Notes: a model not told the origin generated them from the sequence alone. A stretch of DNA of 64,000 nucleotides from an uncultured Flavobacteriaceae bacterium (GCA_947494695.1 CANLWB010000004.1:186001-250000); one strand, 5' to 3'; numbered from the stretch's first letter, positions 8,320 through 17,664 are shown. Translations and numbers: made by a program.

Positions 8320-8745
8320 TTATTGATTGCGTTTACCTTTTGCTGATGTGTTTGTTTCTCTATTTTTCCAATACCTTGCAAAAGGTTTTGTTTGTTTTTC
8401 AAATCCAGATAGTGGGTGTAATCCCCAATGTTCTGGTTTCTGTTCTTCTCCTATCAATACAAATTCAATACTTCCATTAACCCTTTGAATCTTGACATTA
8501 TTATTAGTCAAATTTTTTCCGTCATTGAACAATTCTGTCTCCTCTTCGAATACAGTTTTACCAAGACTATCTGTGTAACTCAAAATCATATGATGGTCAG
8601 AAAAAGGGGCACCTGGTTCGCGATACGTAATTCTAAATATTCCCGAGTTAAATTCATGATGTATTAATTCTCTTTCTGGAGGTGTTTCACAGCCTATAAG
8701 AAATAAACAAAAGAAAACACTAATAGTAAATTTATAACGTACCAT
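8320..8745 (-). CDS. Small lipoprotein, unknown function
   Basis: 141 residues beginning MVRYKFTISVFFCLFLIGCETPPE, a clear lipoprotein signal with Cys near residue 18. The mature part has beta-rich alternation and no known motif. A TTG 6 bp upstream is possible, but ATG 8745 is preferred; it follows the stop of the RNA ligase gene by 2 bp, so the two are probably cotranslated. Confidence 0.65.
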   Translation of the reverse strand: MVRYKFTISVFFCLFLIGCETPPERELIHHEFNSGIFRITYREPGAPFSDHHMILSYTDSLGKTVFEEETELFNDGKNLTNNNVKIQRVNGSIEFVLIGEEQKPEHWGLHPLSGFEKQTKPFARYWKNRETNTSAKGKRNQ

Positions 8746-8747
8746 TT

Positions 8748-9785
8748 TCAAGTAGCCCTAACAAAAGTTATTACCTTCTTTATTTCAGCATAAACTCTCT
8801 CATCAATCCATTTTTTTTCATCATTAGATAACTCTTCCAAAAGATTCTCATTGTCTTCGTTAAAGTCAACTAATATATCTCTAAAGAATTCAGATTCAAT
8901 ATCAGTTACTCTTTGCTCATTGGTGAAAACCAAAGCTCCTATTTTAGAGATAGCACTTTGTAATCTGTTTGTATTTATATAATTTCTCAATTCGTCAAAT
9001 ATGAAAAATAAATCTTCTGATTTAGATGAAATATTAGGAGTGTATGTCCATTTTTTAGCTTGATGATATTTCTTTTCTTCGTCAAACTCTTTGTTTTTTA
9101 ATTTGATTATAGGTCTTGAATGAATCAATTTATAATCAATCTGATTAAAGGGTTTTATGACAACACCTTCTATTAGGTTTTCTTTTATTTCAGGGAGCTT
9201 TAGCTGCTGCGGTATGATAGAATTAATTCTTCTCCTAAAATTTAAAGCTTCTATGAGCTTTCCAATTAATAATGGTTTAGCATGAAATACTTTGTGTTTT
9301 TCAAAGTAAGAGAGTGATAATTCATAATCCAGGTACCGCTTAGATTGTATATCATCTGTTTCTATCGCAATATCAAAAGCACAAAAATTGATTTTTGGTG
9401 AATAATATACACCCGTTTGAATAGCATGTAAATTGGGGATTGATTCAATATCTGGATGAGGATACATACCTCCAAATAATTCTCCATAAATAATGTATTT
9501 CGTAGCTTCTATTTTAAAACTTAAATCTTCGAATAACCTTAAAATATTATTCTCTATGTTATTTACCACAATTTGAAAACCAAAAAAGTCATCATTCCAT
9601 GATAAATACTCTTTTCTTTTCGCATATTTTAAAGTTCTATTTTCATAAACAAAACTAAAATTTGCACCATGAATTTTTTCAGTAACCACCCATTGAAGTT
9701 TTTCCATCTTTGAAAAATCACGGTCATTTAATCCTAGTTTTTTTAAATTATTAGACATTTTCTCATATTCCGAGAACTCACTCAT
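8748..9785 (-). CDS. Rnl2-type RNA ligase
   Basis: 345 residues. Nucleotidyltransferase motifs of the T4 Rnl2/trypanosome editing-ligase group are in order: motif I WVVTEKIHGANFSF (Lys adenylation site near residue 36), a motif III-like IIYGELFGG, motif IV LIEGVVIKP, and motif V with IIKLKNKEF. Such enzymes seal 3'-OH/5'-phosphate nicks in RNA using ATP. The C-terminal third is helical and is not one I recognise. It sits among lipoprotein genes inside a mobile element, with a small lipoprotein gene 2 bp downstream. Family assignment is strong; the natural substrate (cleaved tRNA or other RNA) is unknown. Confidence 0.86.
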   Translation of the reverse strand: MSEFSEYEKMSNNLKKLGLNDRDFSKMEKLQWVVTEKIHGANFSFVYENRTLKYAKRKEYLSWNDDFFGFQIVVNNIENNILRLFEDLSFKIEATKYIIYGELFGGMYPHPDIESIPNLHAIQTGVYYSPKINFCAFDIAIETDDIQSKRYLDYELSLSYFEKHKVFHAKPLLIGKLIEALNFRRRINSIIPQQLKLPEIKENLIEGVVIKPFNQIDYKLIHSRPIIKLKNKEFDEEKKYHQAKKWTYTPNISSKSEDLFFIFDELRNYINTNRLQSAISKIGALVFTNEQRVTDIESEFFRDILVDFNEDNENLLEELSNDEKKWIDERVYAEIKKVITFVRAT

Positions 9786-9817
9786 TTTGTCTTTCTTTTT
9801 TAATTTCTACAAACGGT

Positions 9818-10975
9818 TTACTTTTTACTAAGCTCATATATTTTATCATATAACTTTTTAAAGTTTGTTGTTGAGTCCATTACTGTTTGACAAGTGACTA
9901 TATGATAATTTCTTTTAGTATAATGGTTGGATTTAGGTATAAAACCTTCTAATAACAACAAAGACGAGCCGTCGTTGTCCGGTCCTGCTCTATCGATTTT
10001 AAAAGGCATTGTCCAAAAATTCATTTGGTTTGTCAATTCAATAAAGTCATTCCATTCATTAGCTTTTATTTTTTTTTCAGAATAATCAAAGGGGAGGATG
10101 TCTTTGGGGTCAGGTCTATATTTTGATGTTCCTAACTGTTTCTTTATTATTAACTCGATAGCATTCTTATTCTTTTGCATTCTAATTACAGTTATCGTAC
10201 CATCAAGATATATGTTAGTAAGGTGATATGTCTCTGAAGTCATTTTTCTTAAATCCGGTTCATTCATGCTATCCCATCTATTCCACCAAAATTTTTTCTC
10301 CAAAATAGTTTTAATGTCTAAAGACGCTATTATACTGTCATTTTTCTTAACAAGATTATAGTCAATATCGCAATCATTTTTTAGTCTATTTCCTTTTTCG
10401 TCTATCATAAACCATTCATCGCTTTCAACTTTTTTGTGTTTGTCCATATTTAAATATTCCGTTGCATTGTATGTTACTTCTGCTTTTCCGTTTTTAAATG
10501 ATTTGGCAAAATCATATACACAAGGAATAACGACTTGCCCAAATTTATTGGCAAACCCCATTTTTCCATTTCGAATCACCCTTGTTAACCCCTCAACAAA
10601 AGGCTCCGGACCATTGTTAAACACCACAGCATCAAACAAAACATTCTGATTTCTGTCTATAGCAATCAGTCTTCTGTATGTAGTGTCATTTGGATGTTCA
10701 AGAACATTGGCATAATACTCTAAAGTATCTGTTCCATAGTAAGCATATTTTCCAAACGGGATTATCGTATCATTCTTTTCATTTACATATGCTACTCTTA
10801 CCCCATATTGAAGGTGTTCTTCATCTGTGACGGCTATCAACTTTTCTGTTGAGATAGTGTCGGATACCGATTTATCAAAATATTGATGATTGGTTGCTTC
10901 CTTATCCATATATTGTCTACAAGAGACAACCAACATTAGGCTAAAAATTAATATGGTCAATTGGTTTATTTTCAT
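9818..10975 (-). CDS. WG-repeat lipoprotein
   Basis: 385 residues from ATG 10975 (MKINQLTILIFSLMLVVSC), a lipoprotein signal with Cys near residue 19. An upstream start would add 20 residues that break the signal peptide. The central part has WG/KWG-type beta repeats (EGLTRVIRNGKMGFANKFGQVVIPCVYDFA, then NGKAEV), seen in many Bacteroidota surface lipoproteins. The C-terminal part is unrecognised. Function unknown; probably exposed at the outer membrane. Confidence 0.75.
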   Translation of the reverse strand: MKINQLTILIFSLMLVVSCRQYMDKEATNHQYFDKSVSDTISTEKLIAVTDEEHLQYGVRVAYVNEKNDTIIPFGKYAYYGTDTLEYYANVLEHPNDTTYRRLIAIDRNQNVLFDAVVFNNGPEPFVEGLTRVIRNGKMGFANKFGQVVIPCVYDFAKSFKNGKAEVTYNATEYLNMDKHKKVESDEWFMIDEKGNRLKNDCDIDYNLVKKNDSIIASLDIKTILEKKFWWNRWDSMNEPDLRKMTSETYHLTNIYLDGTITVIRMQKNKNAIELIIKKQLGTSKYRPDPKDILPFDYSEKKIKANEWNDFIELTNQMNFWTMPFKIDRAGPDNDGSSLLLLEGFIPKSNHYTKRNYHIVTCQTVMDSTTNFKKLYDKIYELSKK

Positions 10976-11040
10976 TTCTTTTAATTCCTTAAAATCATAA
11001 ATAATCATGCTTACGATTTTGAAATACCACCACAATGGTT

Positions 11041-11628
11041 TTACTTCTTTGTTAATATAGTTTCTGAGATAAAAAATTTACCTTCACTGCTAGTTGTATT
11101 TGTTTTCTTCTTTTTAAAACCATCTTCTAATACGTGTATCAAATCTTCTTGACTAATTGCTAGAGAACCTGTTGAAATACTTAATGGAGAGCCATAATTT
11201 GCAAAGTTAAATTGCATCATTTTTTTCTTAATCATATTACTTTCACTTAGTAACCAATACTCTGGATTGGAAACCTCAATGATTAAAATTTTTTGACTGT
11301 TAATTTTAATTTCAGAAAAAGCCATTATACAGTCCCAATCAATTATTTTACTGTTTGGTTTTTTAGGATACATATGTATACCTTCTGTATCGACAACCAA
11401 TGCCAATTCTGTTTTTACAATACGTTTAGTAGCAACGTACATACCAAATCCAAAAAACAATACACCTAAGAAACCTATTCCCTGAATGAGGTAAGCGCCC
11501 TGTAAAAATGGGTTAATAAAAACTTTGGGGTTTATAATAAAATAAACACTAAGAGCAATAAAAAATAATGAAATTACAAGAAGTCTCATTGCTTTTTTCT
11601 CGCTGGTATATATTTCTGTTTTTCTCAT
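11041..11628 (-). CDS. Two-helix membrane protein, STM3941-like
   Basis: 195 residues: two N-terminal membrane helices (about 14-32 and 42-64) followed by a cytoplasmic PH-like beta domain (LALVVDTEGIHMYP, IIDWDCIMAFSEIKI). The layout and the W-D-I pattern recall the STM3941 family; I hold that label loosely. It lies 7 bp from the next lipoprotein gene on the same strand and so probably belongs to the same transcript. Confidence 0.6.
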   Translation of the reverse strand: MRKTEIYTSEKKAMRLLVISLFFIALSVYFIINPKVFINPFLQGAYLIQGIGFLGVLFFGFGMYVATKRIVKTELALVVDTEGIHMYPKKPNSKIIDWDCIMAFSEIKINSQKILIIEVSNPEYWLLSESNMIKKKMMQFNFANYGSPLSISTGSLAISQEDLIHVLEDGFKKKKTNTTSSEGKFFISETILTKK

Positions 11629-11635
11629 TTTCTAT

Positions 11636-12739
11636 TTATAAGTTGTTAAACTCAATAGCATCACATGTCCCTACAAATGGAATTCCTGCATTTCCAAAGG
11701 CATAGGTAATAAGGCCTACGTATACCTGATTGCCATATGAGGGCGCTGTTCCTGGTAATTTACCTGTACCAGTATAAAGTGTCCATTCATCTGGAGTAGC
11801 ACCATTACTTAGGTTTGGTTGTTGCCAATAAAAAGTAAGCTCGTTATTTTCATCACCAACAATTCGTATATCTACTCGTCCTAAAGGTGCTATATCTATA
11901 CCTGCATCATTTACAAAGGAAACGCCATCAACAGTGTTTTTTCCTTCTATGGTGAATCTTCTTGCTCCTCTATGACCCACCACTATATGCGAAGAGTTTA
12001 TAGAATTAAAATCTTCTGCATGCACTTGAATTCCTGCAAAATTATATTGAGTTCCGTTATGGGATGGTGCTGTTTGCGAATCTGTAGTTGTACCAATACC
12101 TATATTTCTTGCTATGACCTCAAAAGGAAAGGTCAATAATTTTGCATCTAATCGCCCTTGGTCTTGATTAAAATGTAAAGTTTGATTGTTTGTGTTGTCA
12201 TCTAGAACTGCATGATATCTTCCTGAAAATCTAGTTACATTAGGTAATACTTCGGCATTATTTGTTACATAATCTATTAGCGGACCAGTGCCATCAAAAT
12301 CATCTAAAATCGAGGCAGTATTGTTTTCTTCTGATTTGGTTGTGAAACTATATACAGTACTACTAGTTTCTCCTCCTTGATTGTCCTTTGCAATTACTTT
12401 CCAATAATACGTTTCAGAAAAATTCAATTGATTTGTAACGTTAAAACCAGTAGTGGTTAAATTCTCTACATACAAATTTGTTGCTGTCTGTTCTGTACCC
12501 AAATACATATCGTACACTACATTATCTCCATCAGGGTCGTTTGCTGTTTCCCAACTAAAAACAGGTAATATGTCTATGTCTGTTGCTCCGTTAGTTATCT
12601 CATTTAGATTAAAAGAGGTTGGGGAATTATTTTCTTCTACTGGTTTTGGAGCGTTATTGTCGTCACTTCCACATGAGGTAACAAAAACCGATACCATAAA
12701 TATCATTAATACGTCAACTAATATATTTTTTGTTTTCAT
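11636..12739 (-). CDS. Surface lipoprotein with a fibronectin-III-like domain
   Basis: 367 residues. The lipoprotein signal ends VFVTSCGSDDNN (Cys near residue 23, with the acidic run after Cys that marks surface-exposed lipoproteins in this phylum). An FN3-like domain follows (PVFSWETANDPDGDNVVYDMYL to YYWKVIAKDNQGG). The C-terminal 220 residues look like a jelly-roll, laminin-G-like beta sandwich. The FN3 module is closely similar to that of the next gene upstream, so the two share a recent ancestor in their N-terminal half. Confidence 0.72.
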   Translation of the reverse strand: MKTKNILVDVLMIFMVSVFVTSCGSDDNNAPKPVEENNSPTSFNLNEITNGATDIDILPVFSWETANDPDGDNVVYDMYLGTEQTATNLYVENLTTTGFNVTNQLNFSETYYWKVIAKDNQGGETSSTVYSFTTKSEENNTASILDDFDGTGPLIDYVTNNAEVLPNVTRFSGRYHAVLDDNTNNQTLHFNQDQGRLDAKLLTFPFEVIARNIGIGTTTDSQTAPSHNGTQYNFAGIQVHAEDFNSINSSHIVVGHRGARRFTIEGKNTVDGVSFVNDAGIDIAPLGRVDIRIVGDENNELTFYWQQPNLSNGATPDEWTLYTGTGKLPGTAPSYGNQVYVGLITYAFGNAGIPFVGTCDAIEFNNL

Positions 12740-12780
12740 CTTTTATATTTTTATGGATGGAACATTCAGACACTTTTTAA

Positions 12781-14079
12781 TTAATCAAATGCCCAAACAT
12801 CATTTAGGTAACTCCCATCATAGCCACCGATTACCCAAATTTTTTCTTTGAATACTATTGAAATGTGGTCGAACCTCTTGGAAAAAGCTGCATTGTTCGT
12901 GAATTGTTTCCATTCGGTACCATTGGTGCTATACCAAACATCATTTAGGCTACTAGGCGCTGCGCCACCAAGCAGCCAAATTCTATTATCATATACTACT
13001 GAAGTATGCCTGATTCTTTTAGCAAATGGAGCTGAAGAAATGACTTCTGTCCAATTTTCTCCATCTTCTGTATACCAAACATCATTTTGACGGGTATCAT
13101 CTGTTCCTGCAATTACCCATAATTTATCATCAAATACTACGGAGGTATGAAGTGACCTTTCTGAAAAAATTGAAGTTACAGGTTTTGTTTCCGTCCATGT
13201 TATTCCGTCTTCACTAGACCAAACCTCATTGTTATTAGTGCCATTATACCCCCCAATGACCCAGATTTTATTATTGTAGACCACAGATGTATGTCTACCT
13301 CTTCCCGAAAATTGAGCAGTTGCAGCCGCTTGCGTCCAATTTTGACCATCGTTACTGTACCATACATCATTTAAGTATTCATCTCCATTATACCCACCGA
13401 TAACCCATATTTTACCATCAAACACAACAGAGGTATGTTCGCGCCTACCAGAGAATGCAGCTTCATCTGTTACTTGTTCCCACTTAATTCCATCTTCACT
13501 TTGCCAAACATCATTTAAATCGGAGAAATCATCTGTGTTTCCACCAATGACCCATAATTTATCCTTAAATTCTACAACAGATGCTCTGCGTCTTGTCCTA
13601 AATTCTGCATTTAAGGTTATAGGTTCATTTGGCATTTGTAAATCTCGTGTGATAAAGCTGTGTATTGCACTTTCTGTACTCGCTCCTTTATCATCTTTTG
13701 CCACTACTTTCCAATGATAATTTTTTAATAATCCTAAGCGCTCTGTTGTTTCAAGGTTGGTAGTATTTATGTTTTCACTATATAAGGTTTCTGGAGGATT
13801 TTTAGAATCAAGATACAAGTCATAAGTCACCGCATCACCATCAGGGTCATTTGCCACTTCCCAACTAAAAGTTGGTTTTATATCAGCATCTACCTCCCCA
13901 TCTGCAAGCGCAATAAGATTAAAGGTTTCAGGAGATTTATTTTCTTCTACAGGGTCTGGATTTGTTACTGGGTCAGGTTCTGAAACTGGATCCGGAGTAT
14001 TATTGTCGTCACTTCCACATGAAGTAACAAAAACTAAAAATACAAGACTCAGGTATTGAATAATTTTGATTGTTTTCAT
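12781..14079 (-). CDS. Kelch-repeat surface lipoprotein
   Basis: 432 residues. After a lipoprotein signal (VFVTSCGSDDNN) and a Pro/Asp/Glu-rich linker comes an FN3-like domain like that of the neighbouring protein, then six repeats of about 47 residues with the pattern R-HTSVVF-KIWVIGG-NDVWYS-DG-W. Six such blades would close a beta propeller. Likely a surface binding protein; ligand unknown. It precedes the related FN3 lipoprotein with a 41-bp gap. Confidence 0.82.
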   Translation of the reverse strand: MKTIKIIQYLSLVFLVFVTSCGSDDNNTPDPVSEPDPVTNPDPVEENKSPETFNLIALADGEVDADIKPTFSWEVANDPDGDAVTYDLYLDSKNPPETLYSENINTTNLETTERLGLLKNYHWKVVAKDDKGASTESAIHSFITRDLQMPNEPITLNAEFRTRRRASVVEFKDKLWVIGGNTDDFSDLNDVWQSEDGIKWEQVTDEAAFSGRREHTSVVFDGKIWVIGGYNGDEYLNDVWYSNDGQNWTQAAATAQFSGRGRHTSVVYNNKIWVIGGYNGTNNNEVWSSEDGITWTETKPVTSIFSERSLHTSVVFDDKLWVIAGTDDTRQNDVWYTEDGENWTEVISSAPFAKRIRHTSVVYDNRIWLLGGAAPSSLNDVWYSTNGTEWKQFTNNAAFSKRFDHISIVFKEKIWVIGGYDGSYLNDVWAFD

Positions 14080-14160
14080 TGTGATTTTTTTTAAAATAGG
14101 TTAATGCTATTGCTGTTTTGGATTGCTATATTATCTAGCTTCGGAAAACATGGGGAGAAT

Positions 14161-14193
14161 AAAAACCCCTCATGGTGCAAAGCCTCAGAGGGG
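14161..14193 (-). terminator. Intrinsic terminator of the collagen-like lipoprotein gene
   Basis: Read on the minus strand, CCCCTC (14193-14188) pairs with GAGGGG (14171-14166) across a loop and is followed by TTTTT. It lies 43 bp after the collagen-like gene and upstream of the kelch gene, separating the two transcripts. Confidence 0.7.
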
Positions 14194-14235
14194 ATAAGTT
14201 TTTAACCGTAAAATTTGAGGGAACTTTTACAAGTC

Positions 14236-14862
14236 TTACTCTGAAATATTGAATTGAGATACAATTTCTTCGTATGACATTTTAGAGTAATCAACATTTG
14301 ATGATTTACCTGATGCAGATGTTGCCGTACCACCTGGTATTATAACATATCTATACGCATTAATCAATGATGCATTGTTGTCTAAATCAGTACCGTCTAC
14401 ACTTCTCGCTTGGATTCTAATTGATGTAATAGCCTTATCTGACGTTGGAGGTTCAATTCTATAACGGTATTCTACTTGTAAACTACCATAGAAAGTATAC
14501 GGCAATTGGTAGTAGGTTAGCTCTACGTCTTCTGTTGTACCTGTTGCTCTTACACCAAAGACCATTACAACCCCGCTATTCAAAATATCATCAGTAATTT
14601 CAGGTGCTTCAATATCAAAACCTTCTGTTGGGGCTTCCACCGCGGAAATACCAAATCCATGTTCAATCCAATCTGAATAAATAACATTTGCAGTTCCTGG
14701 CTCCCCGTCTTGTCCATCTTCGCCATTTACACCATCTGTACCGTCAACTCCTGCAGGACCAGCTGGCCCTGTAGCACCGTCTTCGCCATCTGAGCATGAA
14801 AAAATTGAAATCGATACCATGAGTACCATTACTAACTTGATTAAGTTCTTTGTTACTTTCAT
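14236..14862 (-). CDS. Lipoprotein with collagen-like repeats
   Basis: 208 residues: lipoprotein signal (MVLMVSISIFSCSDGEDG, Cys near residue 23), about ten Gly-X-Y triplets (GAT GPA GPA GVD GTD GVN and so on), then a globular beta-rich domain of about 140 residues. Bacterial collagen-like stalks trimerise, so a surface trimer is likely. A 22-bp motif shared with the SIMPL gene promoter lies 52 bp upstream. Function unknown; Gly-X-Y lipoproteins of this type are common in Bacteroidota. Confidence 0.75.
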   Translation of the reverse strand: MKVTKNLIKLVMVLMVSISIFSCSDGEDGATGPAGPAGVDGTDGVNGEDGQDGEPGTANVIYSDWIEHGFGISAVEAPTEGFDIEAPEITDDILNSGVVMVFGVRATGTTEDVELTYYQLPYTFYGSLQVEYRYRIEPPTSDKAITSIRIQARSVDGTDLDNNASLINAYRYVIIPGGTATSASGKSSNVDYSKMSYEEIVSQFNISE

Positions 14863-14913
14863 AATTTTATATTCTTTTAAAATGAATCGGCTAAACTAAT
14901 TATGAAAATCAAG

Positions 14914-14935
14914 TAAGTCTTGTATAAAATGGACA
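14914..14935 (-). promoter_or_regulatory. Candidate AraC-regulator site upstream of the collagen-like gene
   Basis: This 22-bp stretch (TAAGTCTTG, then TATAAAATGGACA) is identical to 17542-17563, upstream of another minus-strand gene in the same block. Two paralogous AraC regulators are encoded between and beside the two sites. Binding is inferred. Confidence 0.45.
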
Positions 14936-14978
14936 AGGCTATTTAATTTTAGATACCGATTTAAGTTGTCCAGGTTTT

Positions 14979-15167
14979 CTATTCACATTTCAAAAAATAG
15001 CCTAGAAGTATTAAGGTAAAGAGGCCTATAAGCAAGAGTAATCTTTGTACAGTACTATGTCCGAGCATTTTAGACAAAAAACCAAGTAGCCAAAACCAAC
15101 CTTTTCGAAAAATTAAAAGTGATGAGATAATTATCAGTACACTTAATATTCCCACTATGTTTTCCAT
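14979..15167 (-). CDS. Small two-helix membrane protein
   Basis: 62 residues from ATG 15167 (MENIVGILSVLIIISSLLIF), with two hydrophobic helices separated by a basic turn (FRKGWFWLLGFLSKMLG, then LLLLIGLFTLILLGYFL). A TTG 15 bp upstream is also possible. Not recognised. It lies downstream of the first AraC gene on the same strand. Kept because of its regular two-helix design; small size limits certainty. Confidence 0.4.
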   Translation of the reverse strand: MENIVGILSVLIIISSLLIFRKGWFWLLGFLSKMLGHSTVQRLLLLIGLFTLILLGYFLKCE

Positions 15168-15295
15168 AACAATGGTTCTCAATTATAAGTATGAAGGCTT
15201 CAAAGCGGGTAAGGCTTCACACTGAGTGTACACATCCTCAATAGATGTAATTAAAGCTTTTTTGAAAGTACCGTTATTGTTTTTTTTAATCCTTA

Positions 15296-16132
15296 TCAAG
15301 AACGTTGATTAAGAACCATTTCCGTTAAACTAACATCTCCATTTATAAACTCACTTGGTGAAATTTGCATGAACTTTTTAAATTCTTTTGTGAAAGACGG
15401 ATGGTCATAAAATCCACATTCCAATGCCAACTTGGTTAACGTTTCCTCTGCATTTTGATTGATACCGGCCATAATGCTATTCCATTGTAATGTTCGATAG
15501 TATTTTTTAGGAGAAATACCTGTTACCTTTTTAAATAAGCGAAAAAGGTACTTTTGGTGCACTCCAATTTTTTCGCAAATCTCTTCTACACTTCTTTTGC
15601 CCACGATATCTGTTTGCATCAATTCTACAACAACATCTATCAAAGGAATTTTAGGAAGGGCAGTAGGTATTATACTTAATAGATAACTTTCAAATACATC
15701 TTGTATGCTTTTTATATCTCTGGGACAATTTTCTAATTCCTTTTCCAATATTTGTGCATCTATAGTAGAAAAATCTGCTGGAGGATGATTAGTGAAATTA
15801 CTTCCTTCTTTATGGAACAAACGATAAAATCCCGTAGGTGTGAACTCAATAAAAAGCTGCTTAACAGTACCTTGATGCACTATTGAAACACCACCTTTTG
15901 TTGTTATTCCTAACACATAAGCTCTTTTTGGCAAAGGTTCATTTTTTTGTTCATATACGTTTCGCATTAAATCTCCAAAGAAATAAGTGAGTCCAGTTGT
16001 ATCTAAGGGAGGTATAGGGTGCAACTGGGGCTCTTCAGTTTCATTTTCTATATAAGACATGCGTTTAACAAAGGGTGTTAAAGCTTTTTCTTTTAATGGT
16101 AGGATAGTAAATTTAAGATTTGACATATTCAT
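15296..16132 (-). CDS. AraC-family transcriptional regulator, copy 1
   Basis: 278 residues. The N-terminal domain of about 170 residues (LHPIPPLDTTGLTYFFGD, HQGTVKQLFIEFTPTGFYRLF) resembles the DUF6597-type sensor domain of Bacteroidota AraC proteins. The C-terminal 100 residues hold the double HTH (SVEEICEKIGVHQKYLFRLFKKVTGISPKKYYRTLQW; LALECGFYDHPSFTKEFKKFMQISPSEF). It is a clear paralogue of the protein at 17665-18513, with long identical runs. Probably a local regulator of the secreted and lipoprotein genes around it. Confidence 0.9.
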   Translation of the reverse strand: MNMSNLKFTILPLKEKALTPFVKRMSYIENETEEPQLHPIPPLDTTGLTYFFGDLMRNVYEQKNEPLPKRAYVLGITTKGGVSIVHQGTVKQLFIEFTPTGFYRLFHKEGSNFTNHPPADFSTIDAQILEKELENCPRDIKSIQDVFESYLLSIIPTALPKIPLIDVVVELMQTDIVGKRSVEEICEKIGVHQKYLFRLFKKVTGISPKKYYRTLQWNSIMAGINQNAEETLTKLALECGFYDHPSFTKEFKKFMQISPSEFINGDVSLTEMVLNQRS

Positions 16133-16214
16133 TAATAAAGTTTTAATTGAGGTAATTATATAAGATGTAAATGAGTATACTTTTTAAAGACGCTCTATTT
16201 TTAATTTTTATCTA

Positions 16215-16763
16215 TTAGTCCATTAGTATTCTAATTTCCGCATGATTTCCATTCCAAATTGGGTGTACACCATCAAATCCTTTTTCTGAAATACTTTTGC
16301 CTATTTTTAACCATAGTAATCTTCCATTTTTTTTTAATCTAAACTTGAACCCTAAGTTAATATTACCATTACTGGCTTTTCGTAATGGTTTATCATCATC
16401 GTCTTCATCATCTTTTACTAGACTTATGAATGAATTGGTACTATAATCAACTGTGAAACCTCCAAATGCTAATCCTGTTTCAAAATGTAAAATAATAGCT
16501 GGTGCTACTCCTGCAGTAATTCCTGGTGACGCGTATGTCGATGTTTTTTTTGTTATGTTGTATTCTACACTTGGTAAAAACTTAGTCATCATAATGGGGA
16601 ATGCCACTCCTTGGCTACCAAAAGCAGCAGGACTTAAGTAAAAATTAAATTGAATTTTTTTTGAGGTTACGCTAGCACTTTCAACTTCCTGACCTTGTAT
16701 ATAGAATACACTCATTAGACATATTAAAAGAGCAAAAACCTTTTTTGTTAATTCTATCATCAT
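16215..16763 (-). CDS. Secreted protein of unknown function, possibly a small beta-barrel
   Basis: 182 residues with a signal peptide (VFALLICLMSVFYIQGQ) and alternating hydrophobic strands (FNFYLSPAAF, PAIILHFETGLAFGGFTVDY, INLGFKFRLKKNGRLLWLKIG), plus an acidic Asp run (DDEDDDD) in one loop. Could be an outer-membrane barrel or a periplasmic protein. A degraded form of the shared motif (AAGTCTT-N7-GGACA) lies upstream near 16797. Not recognised. Confidence 0.5.
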   Translation of the reverse strand: MMIELTKKVFALLICLMSVFYIQGQEVESASVTSKKIQFNFYLSPAAFGSQGVAFPIMMTKFLPSVEYNITKKTSTYASPGITAGVAPAIILHFETGLAFGGFTVDYSTNSFISLVKDDEDDDDKPLRKASNGNINLGFKFRLKKNGRLLWLKIGKSISEKGFDGVHPIWNGNHAEIRILMD

Positions 16764-16889
16764 AAACTGGTGGAAATTAAAGCAGCTTCTCTATCAAAGT
16801 CTTAACTTAAGGACACATTGTATGTAACCCAATTGAAAATTTATTTGGCAAAACCTTGAAGAATAGAAGTTTTTTGAGATTTAAAAAAA

Positions 16890-17495
16890 TTACTCTAGAG
16901 TAAAAGTTACTTTAACATAATGTTTTTGAAACTCGTGAGGCTTCGAAGAATTAAAGACTCTTGGAGATTTATCAGTGAGAGTTTCTATTTTTTGGATGTC
17001 TCCAATCTTTTTATTGATACCATTAGCTATAGTATTAGCTCTATTCTTAGCATCATTTATAGCTGTTTTATCTAATATTACAAGGTCTGAGTTCGTGTTT
17101 TTCTTAGTCAAAATTTCAACCCAAGTTATTGTTACCCCTTGCATTGGAAGTCCAAACAAATTTTCTACTTCTTCAAAAGATGTTGTTGTATACTCATAAT
17201 ATGAACTTCTGGCATAAGCTGAAGTTGTCAAGGGCAGCAATCTATTTCTCTCAAATTTTTCAAAATCAATATTGATTTTTTTTAATTTGTTTTTGTAATC
17301 CTCGATGATTTGAGCTCTTTTTTTGGATTCAACATTTTGATATCCATCAGCAACAAGTTCTCTAAATTCAAAATGAACGATATATTTTTCGATTTCAAAT
17401 TTTTTAGAGGCTTTGCCTACTACCGTGATTGTATTATTTTGTTGTCCAAAAATAGGAGTTGCACACAATAATAATACTACAATTATTTTTTTCAT
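16890..17495 (-). CDS. SIMPL (DUF541) domain periplasmic protein
   Basis: 201 residues with a signal peptide (VVLLLCATPIFGQ). The mature part begins with the SIMPL signature NTITVVGKASKKFEIEKYIVHFEF and contains the later conserved helix (DAKNRANTIANGINKKIGDIQKI). SIMPL proteins (such as BP26 and YggE) are periplasmic and form ring-like oligomers; their role is loosely tied to stress. The promoter region carries the 22-bp motif shared with the collagen-like gene. Confidence 0.82.
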   Translation of the reverse strand: MKKIIVVLLLCATPIFGQQNNTITVVGKASKKFEIEKYIVHFEFRELVADGYQNVESKKRAQIIEDYKNKLKKINIDFEKFERNRLLPLTTSAYARSSYYEYTTTSFEEVENLFGLPMQGVTITWVEILTKKNTNSDLVILDKTAINDAKNRANTIANGINKKIGDIQKIETLTDKSPRVFNSSKPHEFQKHYVKVTFTLE

Positions 17496-17541
17496 GTTTT
17501 TGTTTTTAAACTAACCGATAAATCTAGGTGTAATTATTAGC

Positions 17542-17563
17542 TAAGTCTTGTATAAAATGGACA
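17542..17563 (-). promoter_or_regulatory. Candidate AraC-regulator site upstream of the SIMPL gene
   Basis: Identical over 22 bp to 14914-14935. It lies 47 bp before the SIMPL start codon, a distance similar to that of the other copy from its gene (52 bp). The equal placement argues for a real operator. Confidence 0.45.
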
Positions 17564-17664
17564 TTGACTTTTAAAAACAGGAAAAATGATATTGATATAT
17601 TCAATTGTGAAGATTACCAATATTCTATGGTAATGTATTGTAGTTTGAATACCCGAAAATAGTA

